DNA from: Sphingomonas qomolangmaensis | GTDB taxonomy: Bacteria > Pseudomonadota > Alphaproteobacteria > Sphingomonadales > Sphingomonadaceae | DNA length: 64,000 nt | Assembly: GCF_024496245.1 (NCBI RefSeq) | Contig: NZ_CP101740.1 | Coordinates: 1-64,000, forward strand | Direction of reading: 5' to 3' | Made by a program: the position numbers and the translations under genes | Shown: piece after piece, positions 25,843 through 34,830 of the stretch | Layout of the letters: each line of letters begins with the position of its first letter | Numbering within the stretch: the stretch's first letter is position 1 | The notes under the pieces: generated by a model | Databases searched by the model: none | The model's input: the letters and a program-made list of their open reading frames with translations, nothing else | Told to the model about the DNA's origin: nothing

Positions 25843-26691
25843 ATGCGTCAGCGTACTTTTTCGGGCGCCGCCCTCGGCGTCGTCGCACTGCTCGCCACCT
25901 CGGCTCCGGCCTTCGCGCAGGACGCCAATGGCGAAACCCACTTCAAGGGCCTGTATGTCGGCGGTTCGTTCGGCATGAGCGTGCAGCCCAACGACGTCGA
26001 CGAAACGATCCTGTTCGATCGCAACCTCGACGGCAATTTCAACGATACCGTCACCACCGCCGCCGGCCCCAACGCGTTTTCGCCGGGCTTCTGCAACGGC
26101 GCGGCCAATGGCGCGACGCCTGCAGGCGGTTGCCGCAACGACGAAGACGGCAAGGAATATTTCGTCCGCCTCGGCGCCGATCACCAGATCGGCAACTTCG
26201 TCTATGGCGTGATGGGCGAGTTCGGTAAGTCGGAAGTCAGCGATAGCGTTTCGGCGTTCAGCACGACGCCCGCCAACTACGTCATGACGCGCGATTTCGA
26301 CTGGAACGCGTCGGTCCGTGGCCGCGTCGGCTATGCAGCGGGCGGTCGTTCGCTGTTCTACGCAGCCGGTGGCCCCACCTATGCGCGGATCAACAACAGC
26401 TTCTCGTCGACCAACACCGCCAACGCCTTCACGCTGGAAGACCGCAAGTCGAACAGCTGGGGCTATGCCGTCGGCGGCGGTCTCGAGCAGAAGATCGGCG
26501 ACAACTTCTCGTTCGGCATGGAATATATGTTCAACAACTATGTCGACGACGATTTCAGTGTGAACACCAGCCGTGGCAACGCCCCGGTCACCAACCCGTT
26601 CCTGCTCGGCGCCGGCAGCACCGACTTTCAGCGCAGCAGCAACGACTTCCGCTTCCACAGCATTCGCATGACGGGCGCGTTCCGCTTCTGA
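25843..26691 (+). CDS. Outer-membrane beta-barrel protein
   Basis: A 282-residue protein with a clear signal peptide (cut near AFAQ|D, about residue 26). The mature part alternates polar and hydrophobic residues with repeated Gly-aromatic endings (GLYVGGSFGMS, FVYGVMGEFGKS, GRVGYAAGGRSLFYAAGG, GYAVGGGLEQKI) and ends in TGAFRF, a terminal Phe typical of outer-membrane barrels. It resembles the eight-stranded OmpA-N/Omp25 class. Ribosome site AGAAGGA precedes the ATG. Followed by a strong terminator, so probably monocistronic and well expressed. Confidence 0.87.
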   Translation: MRQRTFSGAALGVVALLATSAPAFAQDANGETHFKGLYVGGSFGMSVQPNDVDETILFDRNLDGNFNDTVTTAAGPNAFSPGFCNGAANGATPAGGCRNDEDGKEYFVRLGADHQIGNFVYGVMGEFGKSEVSDSVSAFSTTPANYVMTRDFDWNASVRGRVGYAAGGRSLFYAAGGPTYARINNSFSSTNTANAFTLEDRKSNSWGYAVGGGLEQKIGDNFSFGMEYMFNNYVDDDFSVNTSRGNAPVTNPFLLGAGSTDFQRSSNDFRFHSIRMTGAFRF

Positions 26692-26720
26692 TTGCGAAGC
26701 GTTCGTAGCGTAGCGTAACG

Positions 26721-26756
26721 AAAAACCCCGTCGGCCTCAGGGCCGGCGGGGTTTCT
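26721..26756 (+). terminator. Rho-independent terminator after OMP gene
   Basis: Stem CCCCGTCGGCC (26726-26736), loop TCAG, stem GGCCGGCGGGG (26741-26751), then TTTCTTG. The A-run before it could let it act on the opposite strand for gcrA too. Confidence 0.9.
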
Positions 26757-26799
26757 TGTATCCGGCGCCGATCGATCGCTTGATCGACCGGCTTTCGGC

Positions 26800-27531
26800 T
26801 TAGCGGACGCGCGGGCCGCCATAGGGCAGCGGCGGCGGCGGGCGGCGATCGCGGCGCGGCAGCTGCGCCTGATAGGCATGGCCGCAATGATCGACGCAAT
26901 AGGGGAAGCCCGGGTTCACCTTGTCGCCGCAAAAGTGGAAGTCGGGCTCGCCCGGATGGCCGATCGGCCATTTGCAGATGCGATCGTTGAGATCGAGCAG
27001 CGAGGTCTTTCCCGCGACCGCGTCCGACGGGCGCGCAGGCACCAGCCGGCGCGGCGGCGCAGGCGTCAGCGGCGCGCTGTTCTCACCCGGGTTCTGGCGC
27101 AGGAAGCCGCCGGGGCCGACCGAGCGCATCACCGGCGCCTTCACCGGTGCGATGACGTCGTCTTCATCCTCGGCCTCGACCTCGTCGATCTCGACTTCAT
27201 CCTCGGGCTCGGCCGGCGCGGCCACCGGCTTGGGCGGCGTCGGTGCCTTTGCCGCAACCGGCGGCGCGACGGGCGCGGCGACGACCGGCGCGGCGGGCTT
27301 GGGCGCAGCTGGTGGCGGCGGAGCGGCGGGTGCGGCGACCGGCGCCGCCTTGGCCGCGGCGGGCTCGGCGTTCTTCACCGGCGACGGGCGCGGCTTGAGC
27401 CCCAACCGATGCGCCTTGCCGATCACCGCGTTGCGGCTGATCCCGCCCAGCTCCTCGGCGATCTGGCTGGCGGTGCTGCCCGACTCCCACATCTTGGTCA
27501 GCGTCGAGATACGTTCCTCGGTCCAGCTCAT
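26800..27531 (-). CDS. gcrA: Cell-cycle regulator GcrA
   Basis: GcrA binds sigma70 RNA polymerase and methylated GANTC sites to drive S-phase genes in alphaproteobacteria. The 243-residue protein has the signature N-terminal helix-turn-helix MSWTEERISTLTKMWESG then ASQIAEELGGISRNAVIGKAHRLGL. A long Pro/Ala-rich and acidic linker (about residues 60-150) follows, then the C-terminal sigma-interacting domain with CKWPIGHPGEPDFHFCG and FPYCVDHC. The linker is longer than in Caulobacter. It is a single gene, divergent from the ABC permease. Confidence 0.95.
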   Translation of the reverse strand: MSWTEERISTLTKMWESGSTASQIAEELGGISRNAVIGKAHRLGLKPRPSPVKNAEPAAAKAAPVAAPAAPPPPAAPKPAAPVVAAPVAPPVAAKAPTPPKPVAAPAEPEDEVEIDEVEAEDEDDVIAPVKAPVMRSVGPGGFLRQNPGENSAPLTPAPPRRLVPARPSDAVAGKTSLLDLNDRICKWPIGHPGEPDFHFCGDKVNPGFPYCVDHCGHAYQAQLPRRDRRPPPPLPYGGPRVR

Positions 27532-27601
27532 TGCGTTCTTCTCTTCCATGCCGGCGGCGCCGGGTTGCGGGGGCGGGCAGCGTCGACTAGGCGCATCGAA
27601 G

Positions 27602-28432
27602 ATGGCAGACCGGCCCGACCCCATGATATCCAATTTGCCCGCCCCCGGCGTCGCGGTTTTTCGCGGCGTCAATTGGGGCGGGCTCAAGACCTTGTATGTG
27701 AAGGAGGTCCGCCGCTTCTTCAAGGTCCAGTTGCAAACGGTGTGGGCGCCGGCGATCACCACCTTGCTGTTCCTGGTGATTTTCACCGTCGCGCTGGGCG
27801 GCGACGGGCGGTCGGTGATGGGCGTGCCCTTTGCCGAGTTCATCGCGCCGGGGCTGATCGTGATGGGGATGCTGCAAAACGCCTTCGCCAATGCCAGCTT
27901 CTCGCTGCTGGTGGGCAAGATCCAAGGCACGATCGTCGATTATCTGATGCCGCCGCTGTCGACCGGCGAGCTGCTCGCGGGGCTGACCGGCGGCGCGGTG
28001 ACGCGCGCGCTGTGCGTCGGCGGCGCGGTGTGGCTGGCGATGGCGCTGTGGGGCGTCGACGTGACCCCGCGGCATCCGCTGGCGCTGCTCTGGTTCGGCG
28101 TGGTCGGATCGGCGTTCGTCGCGCTGCTCGGCGTGCTGACCTCGATCTGGGCCGAGAAGTTCGACCATGCCGCCGCGGTCACCAATTTCGTGATTGCGCC
28201 GCTCGCCTTGCTGTCGGGCACCTTCTATTCGGTCGAATCGCTGTCGCCCACCTTCCGCGCGATCAGCCAGTTCAACCCGTTCTTCTATATCATCAGCGGC
28301 TTCCGCTTCGGTTTCCTGCGCACCGCCGATTCGGACGTGATGTTCGGCGGGGCGCTGCTCGGCGTGCTGACCGTCGCGCTCGCGGGCTTCTGCTACTGGC
28401 TGCTGCGACGCGGCTGGAAGCTCAAGAACTGA
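27602..28432 (+). CDS. ABC-2 type transporter permease
   Basis: A 276-residue inner-membrane protein with about six hydrophobic segments and the ABC-2 permease signature around SGTFYSVESLSPTFRAISQFNPFFYIISGFR, close to the YadH/NodJ/DrrB group that exports polysaccharides, lipids or drugs. The ATP-binding partner is not adjacent: neighbours are gcrA (divergent) and argD. An alternative ATG lies seven codons downstream (27623); neither has a strong ribosome site. A terminator follows the gene. Substrate unknown. Confidence 0.88.
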   Translation: MADRPDPMISNLPAPGVAVFRGVNWGGLKTLYVKEVRRFFKVQLQTVWAPAITTLLFLVIFTVALGGDGRSVMGVPFAEFIAPGLIVMGMLQNAFANASFSLLVGKIQGTIVDYLMPPLSTGELLAGLTGGAVTRALCVGGAVWLAMALWGVDVTPRHPLALLWFGVVGSAFVALLGVLTSIWAEKFDHAAAVTNFVIAPLALLSGTFYSVESLSPTFRAISQFNPFFYIISGFRFGFLRTADSDVMFGGALLGVLTVALAGFCYWLLRRGWKLKN

Positions 28433-28477
28433 CGCCCATATTGACCCCCGGGGCCACGCGCCTCTAAAGGACAAGAC

Positions 28478-28502
28478 GAGGCGGCCCGGTGGCCGCCTTT
28501 TC
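28478..28502 (+). terminator. Rho-independent terminator after ABC permease
   Basis: GGCGGCC (28480-28486), loop CGGT, GGCCGCC (28491-28497), then TTTT. It isolates the permease gene from argD. Confidence 0.85.
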
Positions 28503-28570
28503 GCGTTTTGCCCCGGAGCTTTTGCTACCCCCTAGTTCATCTGCCGAAGTCCAATAGAAGGAGTGTCCCG

Positions 28571-29761
28571 ATGTCGATGCCAGCGCTCATGCCCGTTTAT
28601 CCGCGGTGCGACGTGCGTCCGGTCCGAGGCGAGGGATGCTATCTGATCGGCGAACGCGGCGAGCGGTATCTCGATTTCGCCAGCGGCATCGCGGTCAACG
28701 CGCTCGGTCATGGCCACCCGCACCTGACCAAGGCGATCCAGGAACAGGCCGCGACGCTGATGCATGTCAGCAACCTGTACGGCAGCCCGCAAGGCGAAGC
28801 GCTTGCCGCTCGGATCGTCGCCAACAGCTTTGCCGATACGGTGTTCTTCACCAATTCTGGGGCCGAGGCGGTCGAATGCGCGATCAAGACCGCGCGGCGC
28901 TATCATTATGCCAATGGCAATCCGCAGCGGCATACGCTGATCACCTTCGACACCGCATTCCACGGCCGCACGCTAGGCGCGATTTCGGCGACGAACCAGG
29001 CCAAGATGCGCGACGGGTTCGAGCCGCTGCTGCCGGGCTTCGCCTATGCGACCTTCAACGACCTGGCGGGCGCGCTGGCGCTGATCGACGACAACACCGC
29101 GGGCTTCCTGGTCGAGCCGGTGCAGGGCGAGGGCGGCATCCGCGTCGCCAGCCCCGAATTCCTGCAGGGGCTGCGCCAGGCGTGCGACGAACACGGGCTG
29201 CTGCTGGTGCTCGACGAAGTCCAGTGCGGGTACGGCCGCACCGGCACGCTGTTCGCGCACGAGCAATATGGCATGACCCCCGACATCGTCGCGGCGGCGA
29301 AGGGAATCGCCGGCGGCTTCCCGCTCGGCGCGTGCCTGGCGACCGAGGAAGCCGCCAAGGGCATGGTGTTCGGCACGCATGGCAGCACCTATGGCGGCAA
29401 TCCGCTGGGCATGGCGGCGGGATCGGCGATCCTCGACGTGATGCTCGAGGACGGCTTCTTCGACCATGTGAAGGCGATGGGCGACCGGCTGCGCCAGGGG
29501 CTCGAACAGATGATCCCCAATCACGACCATCTGTTCGAAAGCGTGCGCGGGATGGGGCTGATGCTGGGGCTCAAGCTCAAGAGCGACAGCCGGCGCTTCG
29601 TCGCGCATTGCCGCGACAACCATGGGCTGCTGACGGTGGCGGCGGGCGAGAATGTCGTGCGCATCCTGCCGCCCTTGGTGATCGAGGAGGCGCATATCGC
29701 CGAGGCGATCGAAAAGCTGAGCGAAGCCGCGCGGGTATACGTGCCGGTGAGCGACGACTAA
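28571..29761 (+). CDS. argD: Acetylornithine aminotransferase ArgD
   Basis: This PLP enzyme transaminates N-acetylglutamate semialdehyde to N-acetylornithine in arginine synthesis. The 396-residue protein has FTNSGAEAVECAIKTAR, the LDEVQCGYGRTG motif (PLP-ring Asp), the Schiff-base lysine in AAKGIAGGFPLGA, and a THGSTYGGNPL segment. The ATG at 28571 follows AAGGAG at 8 bases. It forms a same-direction block with argF (after a 120-bp palindromic repeat) and hslO, an arrangement common in alphaproteobacteria. It may also act on succinyldiaminopimelate in lysine synthesis. Confidence 0.94.
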   Translation: MSMPALMPVYPRCDVRPVRGEGCYLIGERGERYLDFASGIAVNALGHGHPHLTKAIQEQAATLMHVSNLYGSPQGEALAARIVANSFADTVFFTNSGAEAVECAIKTARRYHYANGNPQRHTLITFDTAFHGRTLGAISATNQAKMRDGFEPLLPGFAYATFNDLAGALALIDDNTAGFLVEPVQGEGGIRVASPEFLQGLRQACDEHGLLLVLDEVQCGYGRTGTLFAHEQYGMTPDIVAAAKGIAGGFPLGACLATEEAAKGMVFGTHGSTYGGNPLGMAAGSAILDVMLEDGFFDHVKAMGDRLRQGLEQMIPNHDHLFESVRGMGLMLGLKLKSDSRRFVAHCRDNHGLLTVAAGENVVRILPPLVIEEAHIAEAIEKLSEAARVYVPVSDD

Positions 29762-29763
29762 CT

Positions 29764-29884
29764 GCCGTTCGTCCTGAGTAGGGACTGAGCGAGGGCGAAG
29801 GCCCGTATCGAAGGAAACTCCCCAAGCGGGCGGATCCTTCGATACGCCGCTTCGACAAGCTCAGCGGCTACTCAGGACGAACGG
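29764..29884. repeat. 121-bp palindromic repeat between argD and argF
   Basis: Outer arms CCGTTCGTCCTGAGTAG and its complement (ending at 29884), with inner complementary pairs including GTATCGAAGGA/TCCTTCGATAC. It fills the argD-argF gap. A nearly identical copy lies at 51018-51138, 21 kb away. Confidence 0.9.
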
Positions 29885-29902
29885 GTTTCAAGGATCCTGT
29901 CC

Positions 29903-30826
29903 ATGACCATGCGCCATTTCCTAGACCTGTCATCCGCCGGCCCCGACGGGATCGCCGCGATCCTCGCCGATGCGCTCGATCGCAAGGCGGCACGCGCGGG
30001 CTGGCCCAAGGGCCGCGCCGATGCCGATGCGCCGCTCGCCGGCCACACGCTGGCGCTGGTGTTCGAGAAGAGCTCGACGCGCACCCGCGTGTCCTTCGAC
30101 ATGGCGATGCGCCAATTGGGCGGCAGCGCGCTGGTGCTCGATGCCGGCACCACCCAGCTCGGCCGCGGCGAGACCGTCGCCGACACCGCGCGCGTGCTGT
30201 CGGGCTATTGCGATGCGATCATGATCCGCACCGACGATCACGCCAAGCTCGAGGAAATGGCGCATCACGCGACCGTCCCCGTCATCAACGGGCTGACCGA
30301 CCAGTCACATCCCTGCCAGATCATGGCCGATCTGCTGACGATCCTCGAAAGCGGCAAGGCGCTGCCGGGGCTGAAGGTCGCGTGGCTGGGCGATGGCAAC
30401 AATGTGCTCGCCTCGATCGTCGAGGCGGCGGGGCTGATGCATTTCGACGTCGTCGCCGCCTGCGCGCAGGGGTTTCAGCCCTCCGACGAAGACATGGCGC
30501 GCGGGCAGGGCAGGGCGCGCTGCGTCGCCAGCCCCGCCGAGGCGGTCGAGGGCGCCGACATCGTCGTCACCGATACCTGGATCTCGATGGGCCAGCTCCA
30601 TGCCGAAACCAAGCTGGCGGCGCTCGCCCCCTATCAGGTCGATGCCGCTTTGATGGCGCGCGCCAAGCCCGACGCCAAGTTCCTCCACTGCCTGCCCGCG
30701 CATCGCGGCGAGGAAGTGACCGCCGAGGTGATCGACGGTCCGCAATCGCTGATCTGGCGTGAAGCGGAGAACCGCTTGCATGCGCAGAAGTCGATCCTGC
30801 GCTGGTGCTTCGGGCAGGTGGGTTGA
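29903..30826 (+). CDS. argF: Ornithine carbamoyltransferase ArgF
   Basis: ArgF makes citrulline from ornithine and carbamoyl phosphate. The 307-residue protein has the carbamoyl-phosphate motif [12 protein letters not shown], the [11 protein letters not shown] region, the ornithine-side motif [15 protein letters not shown], and the C-terminal [13 protein letters not shown] with the catalytic cysteine. Length is typical. It follows argD after a palindromic repeat and precedes hslO after another, so although the order looks like an operon each gap carries a strong hairpin. Confidence 0.95.
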   Translation: MTMRHFLDLSSAGPDGIAAILADALDRKAARAGWPKGRADADAPLAGHTLALVFEKSSTRTRVSFDMAMRQLGGSALVLDAGTTQLGRGETVADTARVLSGYCDAIMIRTDDHAKLEEMAHHATVPVINGLTDQSHPCQIMADLLTILESGKALPGLKVAWLGDGNNVLASIVEAAGLMHFDVVAACAQGFQPSDEDMARGQGRARCVASPAEAVEGADIVVTDTWISMGQLHAETKLAALAPYQVDAALMARAKPDAKFLHCLPAHRGEEVTAEVIDGPQSLIWREAENRLHAQKSILRWCFGQVG

Positions 30827-30849
30827 AAGCAATCGCTCGCCCCCCATTT

Positions 30850-30932
30850 TCGTCCTTCCAGCGAAGGCTGGAATCTCCCTCCATCTGCGTCGCCCTCGCG
30901 GCCTGAGATCCCAGCTTGCGCTGGGATGACGA
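30850..30932. repeat. Palindromic repeat, TCGTCC-CCAGCG-GCTGG family
   Basis: Left half TCGTCCTTCCAGCGAAGG then CTGGAATCTC; right half is a close inverted copy (GAGATCCCAGCTTGCGCTGG then GATGACGA). Each half can form its own hairpin. It lies just upstream of hslO. Confidence 0.8.
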
Positions 30933-30959
30933 TCCTGTGGAGTTTGACGAGGAATGCGT

Positions 30960-31874
30960 ATGCCCGACCTGCCCACCCCCACCGATATCGACCGCGCGAT
31001 CGGTTTCACGCTGCCCGATCGCCACGCGCGCGGGCGGATCGTCCGGCTGGGGCCGGTGCTCGACGAGATCCTGTCGGCGCACGCCTATCCGCCGCCGATC
31101 GAGCGGTTGCTGGCCGAGGCGCTGACGCTCACCGCGCTGCTTGGCTCGACGCTCAAGGACGCGGGCGGGCAGCTGACGCTCCAGGCGCAGACCAAGGGCG
31201 GCGTCGTCAACCTGCTGGTGTGCGACTATAAGGGCGGCGAGCTTCGCGGCTATGTCCAGTTCGATGCCGCGCGGCTGTCGATGCTCGGCAAGCAGCCGTC
31301 GCTGTTCGCCTTGTTCAACAAGGGCTATCTCGCGGTCACCTTCGATCAAGTGACCACCAACGAGCGCTATCAAGGCATCGTCCCGCTCGACGGCGAGACG
31401 CTGGGCGAGGTGATCGAGGCCTATTTCCTCCAGTCCGAGCAGATTCCGAGCCTCGTTCGGCTGGGGCTGGGGCGCGGCGAGGACGGCAAGCTGATCGCGG
31501 GCGGGCTGTTCCTCCAGCACCTGCCCGAGGGCGAGGAAGGCCGCGAGCGGCTGCACACCCGGCTCGACCATCCCGAATGGCATGGTGTCGAGGCGCTCGC
31601 GGCGACGATGGGGGCCGATGAGCTCGCCGATCCGCTGCTGTCGCTCGAGACATTGGTGTGGCGGCTGTTCAATGAAGAGCGCGAGGTGCGGACGCTGACG
31701 GGCATCGCGCTGTCGCGCGGCTGCCGCTGCGATGCCGATTATATCAGCTCGGTGCTCGCCAAGTTTACCCCCGAGGATCGCGCCGAAATGGCCGATGAAA
31801 ACGGCGTGATCGCGGTCGATTGCGCGTTTTGCGCGCGAAAGTTTCCGGTGGCGCTCGACCCGGTCGAGACCTGA
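30960..31874 (+). CDS. hslO: Redox-activated chaperone Hsp33
   Basis: Hsp33 is a cytoplasmic holdase switched on when oxidative stress plus unfolding releases its zinc. The 304-residue protein has the zinc motif CxC (RGCRCDADY) and, about 30 residues later, CxxC (DCAFCARKF), as required. The start at 30960 is preferred because GAGGA lies six bases upstream; an ATG two codons earlier (30954) directly abuts that site. It follows argF in a conserved block. Confidence 0.94.
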   Translation: MPDLPTPTDIDRAIGFTLPDRHARGRIVRLGPVLDEILSAHAYPPPIERLLAEALTLTALLGSTLKDAGGQLTLQAQTKGGVVNLLVCDYKGGELRGYVQFDAARLSMLGKQPSLFALFNKGYLAVTFDQVTTNERYQGIVPLDGETLGEVIEAYFLQSEQIPSLVRLGLGRGEDGKLIAGGLFLQHLPEGEEGRERLHTRLDHPEWHGVEALAATMGADELADPLLSLETLVWRLFNEEREVRTLTGIALSRGCRCDADYISSVLAKFTPEDRAEMADENGVIAVDCAFCARKFPVALDPVET

Positions 31875-31986
31875 AAAAGCTTTGCCGCGCAGGTATTGCA
31901 ACTCTCCCGATCGCTCCCACATGGCAATTCTGAACGCTGGCGTAGGCTTATTGCAGCGTCGACTGGCGGAAATGGGGATCGAGACA

Positions 31987-32409
31987 ATGTCAGGGATGAA
32001 GGTGCGGCGGATGCTGCGCCCGGCGATCGTCGGCGCGCTGCTGATCAGCGGTGTGGCGGCAGGCGCGGCACCGGCACAGGCGCCGTCGCTGCGCGCCTTG
32101 GCGCAGGTCGAGCCGGGCCAGTGGCAGCTGCGCGAAACCGGCGGCGGCGTGTCGCGCAGCGTATGCGTCTCCGATCCGCGCGTGCTGCTCCAGCTGCGCC
32201 ACGGCGGCGGCGCGCAATGTTCGCTCTTCGTGATCGACAACCAGCCGTCGCGCGGTACGGTGCACTATACCTGCGCGGGTGCGGGGCATGGTCGCACCAC
32301 GATCCAGATCGAAACCCCGCGGCTGATGAACATCAAGACGCAAGGAGTGATCGACGGGTTGCCCTTCGATGCAGCGATCGAGGCGCGGCGGCTGGGCGAA
32401 TGCAGCTGA
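31987..32409 (+). CDS. DUF3617-like secreted protein
   Basis: A 140-residue protein with a basic N-terminus (MKVRRMLRP) and a hydrophobic signal ending around AGAAPAQA. The mature part has the DUF3617-type order: LAQVEPGQWQLRETGG near the start, a cysteine in SVCVSD, CSLFVID, then VHYTCAGAGHGRTTIQIET, and a final Cys. These periplasmic proteins have no established function. Start is uncertain: ATG at 31987 or 31996 both precede the signal. It sits alone between hslO and queC. Confidence 0.65.
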   Translation: MSGMKVRRMLRPAIVGALLISGVAAGAAPAQAPSLRALAQVEPGQWQLRETGGGVSRSVCVSDPRVLLQLRHGGGAQCSLFVIDNQPSRGTVHYTCAGAGHGRTTIQIETPRLMNIKTQGVIDGLPFDAAIEARRLGECS

Positions 32410-32465
32410 GCGCATCGCCCGCGAAGTTGCGTACGTTCTAATATCAGCCTAGGGCGCGCGCCATC

Positions 32466-33164
32466 ATGCAAGAACAGCCTTTAGCCGTGGTCCTGGTGTC
32501 GGGCGGCCTCGATTCGATGGTGGCCGCCGCCCGCGCAAGCGAGGACGGCTTCCGCGTCCTCGCGCTGTCGGTCGACTACAACCAGCGGCACCAGGTCGAG
32601 CTTGCGGCGGCGCGGCGTATCGCCGCCGCGCTCGGCGCGGTGCGCCATGTCGTGTTGCCGCTCGATCTTTCGGCCTTTGGCGGGTCGGCGCTGACCGCAG
32701 ATATCGCCGTGCCCAAGGATGGCATCGGCACGGCAGAAGGCGGCGCGATCCCGGTCACCTATGTGCCCGCGCGCAACACGATCTTTCTGAGCCTGGCGCT
32801 CGGCTGGGCCGAGGCGGCGGGTGCGCGCGATCTGTATATCGGCGTCAACGCGCTCGATTATTCGGGCTATCCCGATTGCCGCCCCGAATTCATCGCCGCG
32901 TTCGAAGGGCTGGCCGAGCTTGCGACCAAGGCGGGCGTCGAGGGCGAACCCTTCCGTATCCACGCGCCGCTGCAGCACCTCACCAAGGCCGACATCGTCC
33001 GCGAGGCGGCGCGGCTGGGGCTCGACGCGGGGATGAGTTGGTCGTGCTACGACCCGGCCCCAGGGCACCTGCATTGCGGGATGTGCGACAGCTGCCGGCT
33101 GCGCGCCAAGGGGTTCGACGAAGCCGGGATCGACGACCCGACCGGCTACGCCGTCAGGCCATGA
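32466..33164 (+). CDS. queC: 7-cyano-7-deazaguanine synthase QueC
   Basis: QueC converts 7-carboxy-7-deazaguanine to preQ0 using ATP and ammonia, a step of queuosine tRNA modification. The 232-residue protein has the PP-loop motif VSGGLDSM, the segment [18 protein letters not shown], the DCRPEFI motif and a four-cysteine zinc site near the C-terminus ([17 protein letters not shown]). It overlaps queE by four bases (ATGA). No queD or queF is present nearby, so the rest of the pathway must be elsewhere. Confidence 0.95.
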   Translation: MQEQPLAVVLVSGGLDSMVAAARASEDGFRVLALSVDYNQRHQVELAAARRIAAALGAVRHVVLPLDLSAFGGSALTADIAVPKDGIGTAEGGAIPVTYVPARNTIFLSLALGWAEAAGARDLYIGVNALDYSGYPDCRPEFIAAFEGLAELATKAGVEGEPFRIHAPLQHLTKADIVREAARLGLDAGMSWSCYDPAPGHLHCGMCDSCRLRAKGFDEAGIDDPTGYAVRP

Positions 33165-33793
33165 GCTATGCCGTCAAGGAGCTGTTCCTGACGCTGCAGG
33201 GCGAGGGATTCCATGCCGGACGCCGCGCGGTGTTCGTGCGCTTCGCCGGGTGCAATCTGTGGACCGGGCGCGAGCAGGATCGCGCGACCGCGGTGTGCAA
33301 GTTCTGCGACACCGATTTCGTCGGCATCGATGGCGATGGCGGCGGGCGGTTCGCCGACGCGACCGCGCTGGCGTCCGCGGTGTCGTTTGCATGGGGGCCG
33401 TCTACCGCGGCGCGCTTCGTGGTGCTGACCGGCGGCGAGCCGATGCTGCAGATCGACGATGCGCTGGTCGACGCGCTCCACGCCGCCGGGTTCGAGATCG
33501 CGATCGAGACCAACGGCACGATCGCGGTGCATCCCGGCATCGACTGGGTCTGCGTCAGCCCCAAGGCCGGCAGCGTGGTGGTCCAGCGCGCGGGCGACGA
33601 GCTCAAGCTGGTATGGCCGCAGGCGGGAAGCGACGTCGGCGAGATCGAGCGCTGGGACTTTCGCCATTTCCTGATCCAGCCGATGGACGATCTGGCGGCC
33701 GATGAAAACCGCGCGGCGGCGGTGGCTTTCGCGATGACGCGCCCCGGCTGGCGGCTGTCCTTGCAGACGCACAAGCTGCTCGGCCTGCGCTGA
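33161..33793 (+). CDS. queE: 7-carboxy-7-deazaguanine synthase QueE
   Basis: QueE is a radical SAM enzyme that contracts carboxytetrahydropterin to 7-carboxy-7-deazaguanine, the substrate of QueC. The 210-residue protein starts [19 protein letters not shown] and has a cluster motif with the spacing Cys-x14-Cys-x2-Cys (GCNLWTG... VCKFCDTDF), the long loop typical of one QueE subgroup, then the LTGGEPMLQ motif. The start overlaps the queC stop, implying co-translation. A hairpin follows the gene. Confidence 0.93.
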   Translation: MSYAVKELFLTLQGEGFHAGRRAVFVRFAGCNLWTGREQDRATAVCKFCDTDFVGIDGDGGGRFADATALASAVSFAWGPSTAARFVVLTGGEPMLQIDDALVDALHAAGFEIAIETNGTIAVHPGIDWVCVSPKAGSVVVQRAGDELKLVWPQAGSDVGEIERWDFRHFLIQPMDDLAADENRAAAVAFAMTRPGWRLSLQTHKLLGLR

Positions 33794-33796
33794 GAC

Positions 33797-33821
33797 GCCG
33801 GGCGAGGCACGCCCGCCCGGC
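33797..33821. terminator. Hairpin between convergent genes, weak terminator
   Basis: GCCGGGCG (33797-33804) pairs with CGCCCGGC (33814-33821) in the 38-base gap between queE and the convergent secreted-protein gene. A TATTTTA stretch follows on the plus strand, but the U-run is poor. Confidence 0.45.
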
Positions 33822-33831
33822 ATATGGTATT

Positions 33832-34557
33832 TTAGCGGTTTGCCACCGCGGCGGCAGAAGGCGTGGCGGCGGTGCGGTAATAGACCGGTCCGCAGCGCCT
33901 TTCCTGCCACACATCGCGACGCCAGCACTTCTTGTCGGCGAAGTTGGCGGGGAATACCGGCGGATACGCCGCGAGGTACGCATAGCCGCCCGCACGGAAT
34001 TGCTGCTCACCCCAGGGGCGCAGCGAATTGCGCAGTTCCTGCATCCGCGTCGCCGCGAAATCGCCGAGCTCGCCGCGCTTCACATACAGCGCGTCGCGAC
34101 CGACCCGGCCCGCGGTCTGGCAGAAGATGCGCTGTGCGGCCACCGTAGAGAAGCCCGAATAGACGCGGGTGCCGAACTGGTCGAACGCGGTCTGGCCTTC
34201 CTTGGCGGTTTTGTTGACCCGGCGAAAATACTTCATCAGGTCGTCGAAATCGTCCTTCAGTTCGTCGGTATGGTTGCGCAGCATCGCATTATAGTTCCCC
34301 AGCGTCAGCAGCGTGGGTTCGAACTGGCATTGCAGCGCGGCCACGTTGAGCGCAGCGCGCAGGTTCCACAGCAATGCCGCGCGATACTCGGCCGGGGTCG
34401 CGCCCGGCAGGTCCTGGCCGACAATGCCGGGTTCGGCGCCGGTGACACGCGGGCCGCTCAAGTCCTTGGATTGGAAATAAAACTGCGCCGAGGCAGGGGT
34501 GGATACCAACATGGCCGCAACTCCGGCGACCACCAGTCCAATACGCAACACGTTCAT
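33832..34557 (-). CDS. Secreted protein of unknown function
   Basis: A 241-residue protein with a clear signal peptide (cut at PASA|QF, residues 24-25). The mature part is mainly helical by composition (LLWNLRAALNVAALQCQFEPTLLTLGNYNAML, then ELKDDFDDLMKYFRRVNKTAKEGQ) with two later cysteine pairs (Cys in RIFCQTAG; KKCWRRDVWQERRCG) suggesting disulfides. I believe similar proteins occur in other sphingomonads but I do not recognise a named family. Single gene with a terminator some 200 bases upstream. Confidence 0.75.
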   Translation of the reverse strand: MNVLRIGLVVAGVAAMLVSTPASAQFYFQSKDLSGPRVTGAEPGIVGQDLPGATPAEYRAALLWNLRAALNVAALQCQFEPTLLTLGNYNAMLRNHTDELKDDFDDLMKYFRRVNKTAKEGQTAFDQFGTRVYSGFSTVAAQRIFCQTAGRVGRDALYVKRGELGDFAATRMQELRNSLRPWGEQQFRAGGYAYLAAYPPVFPANFADKKCWRRDVWQERRCGPVYYRTAATPSAAAVANR

Positions 34558-34761
34558 CGCAGCCTCTCACTCTGACCGCCCGAGCCCCGCCCGCCGGATC
34601 ATCGCGGCAAGGGTTAAGCGCTTTTGCGGATTGGCCCAAGAGGCTTTTTGCGCCGGGCACGGGTGCGGCATCACTCGATTTGCCGGTAATGCCGTGAAAT
34701 GCCAGCATAGAGCTTGACCGTTACGCAACCGATTCGGCTTGTCGCCTGTCGAACCGGCATG

Positions 34762-34794
34762 AAAAAGGCCGCCCGGTCGCCCGGACGGCCTTTC
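34762..34794. terminator. Bidirectional terminator-like hairpin
   Basis: AAAAA, GGCCGCCCGG (34767-34776), short loop, CCGGACGGCC (34781-34790), TTT. One internal mismatch. It could end transcripts from the Met-rich lipoprotein gene on the minus strand, which stops at 34831. Confidence 0.75.
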
Positions 34795-34830
34795 AATCGT
34801 GGCCGGCAGCATACGCCGCTGGCCAGACGA

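Noticed and set aside
29764..29884. Insertion sequence between argD and argF
   Set aside because: Only 121 bp, no transposase ORF and no target duplication seen; it is a palindromic repeat with other copies.
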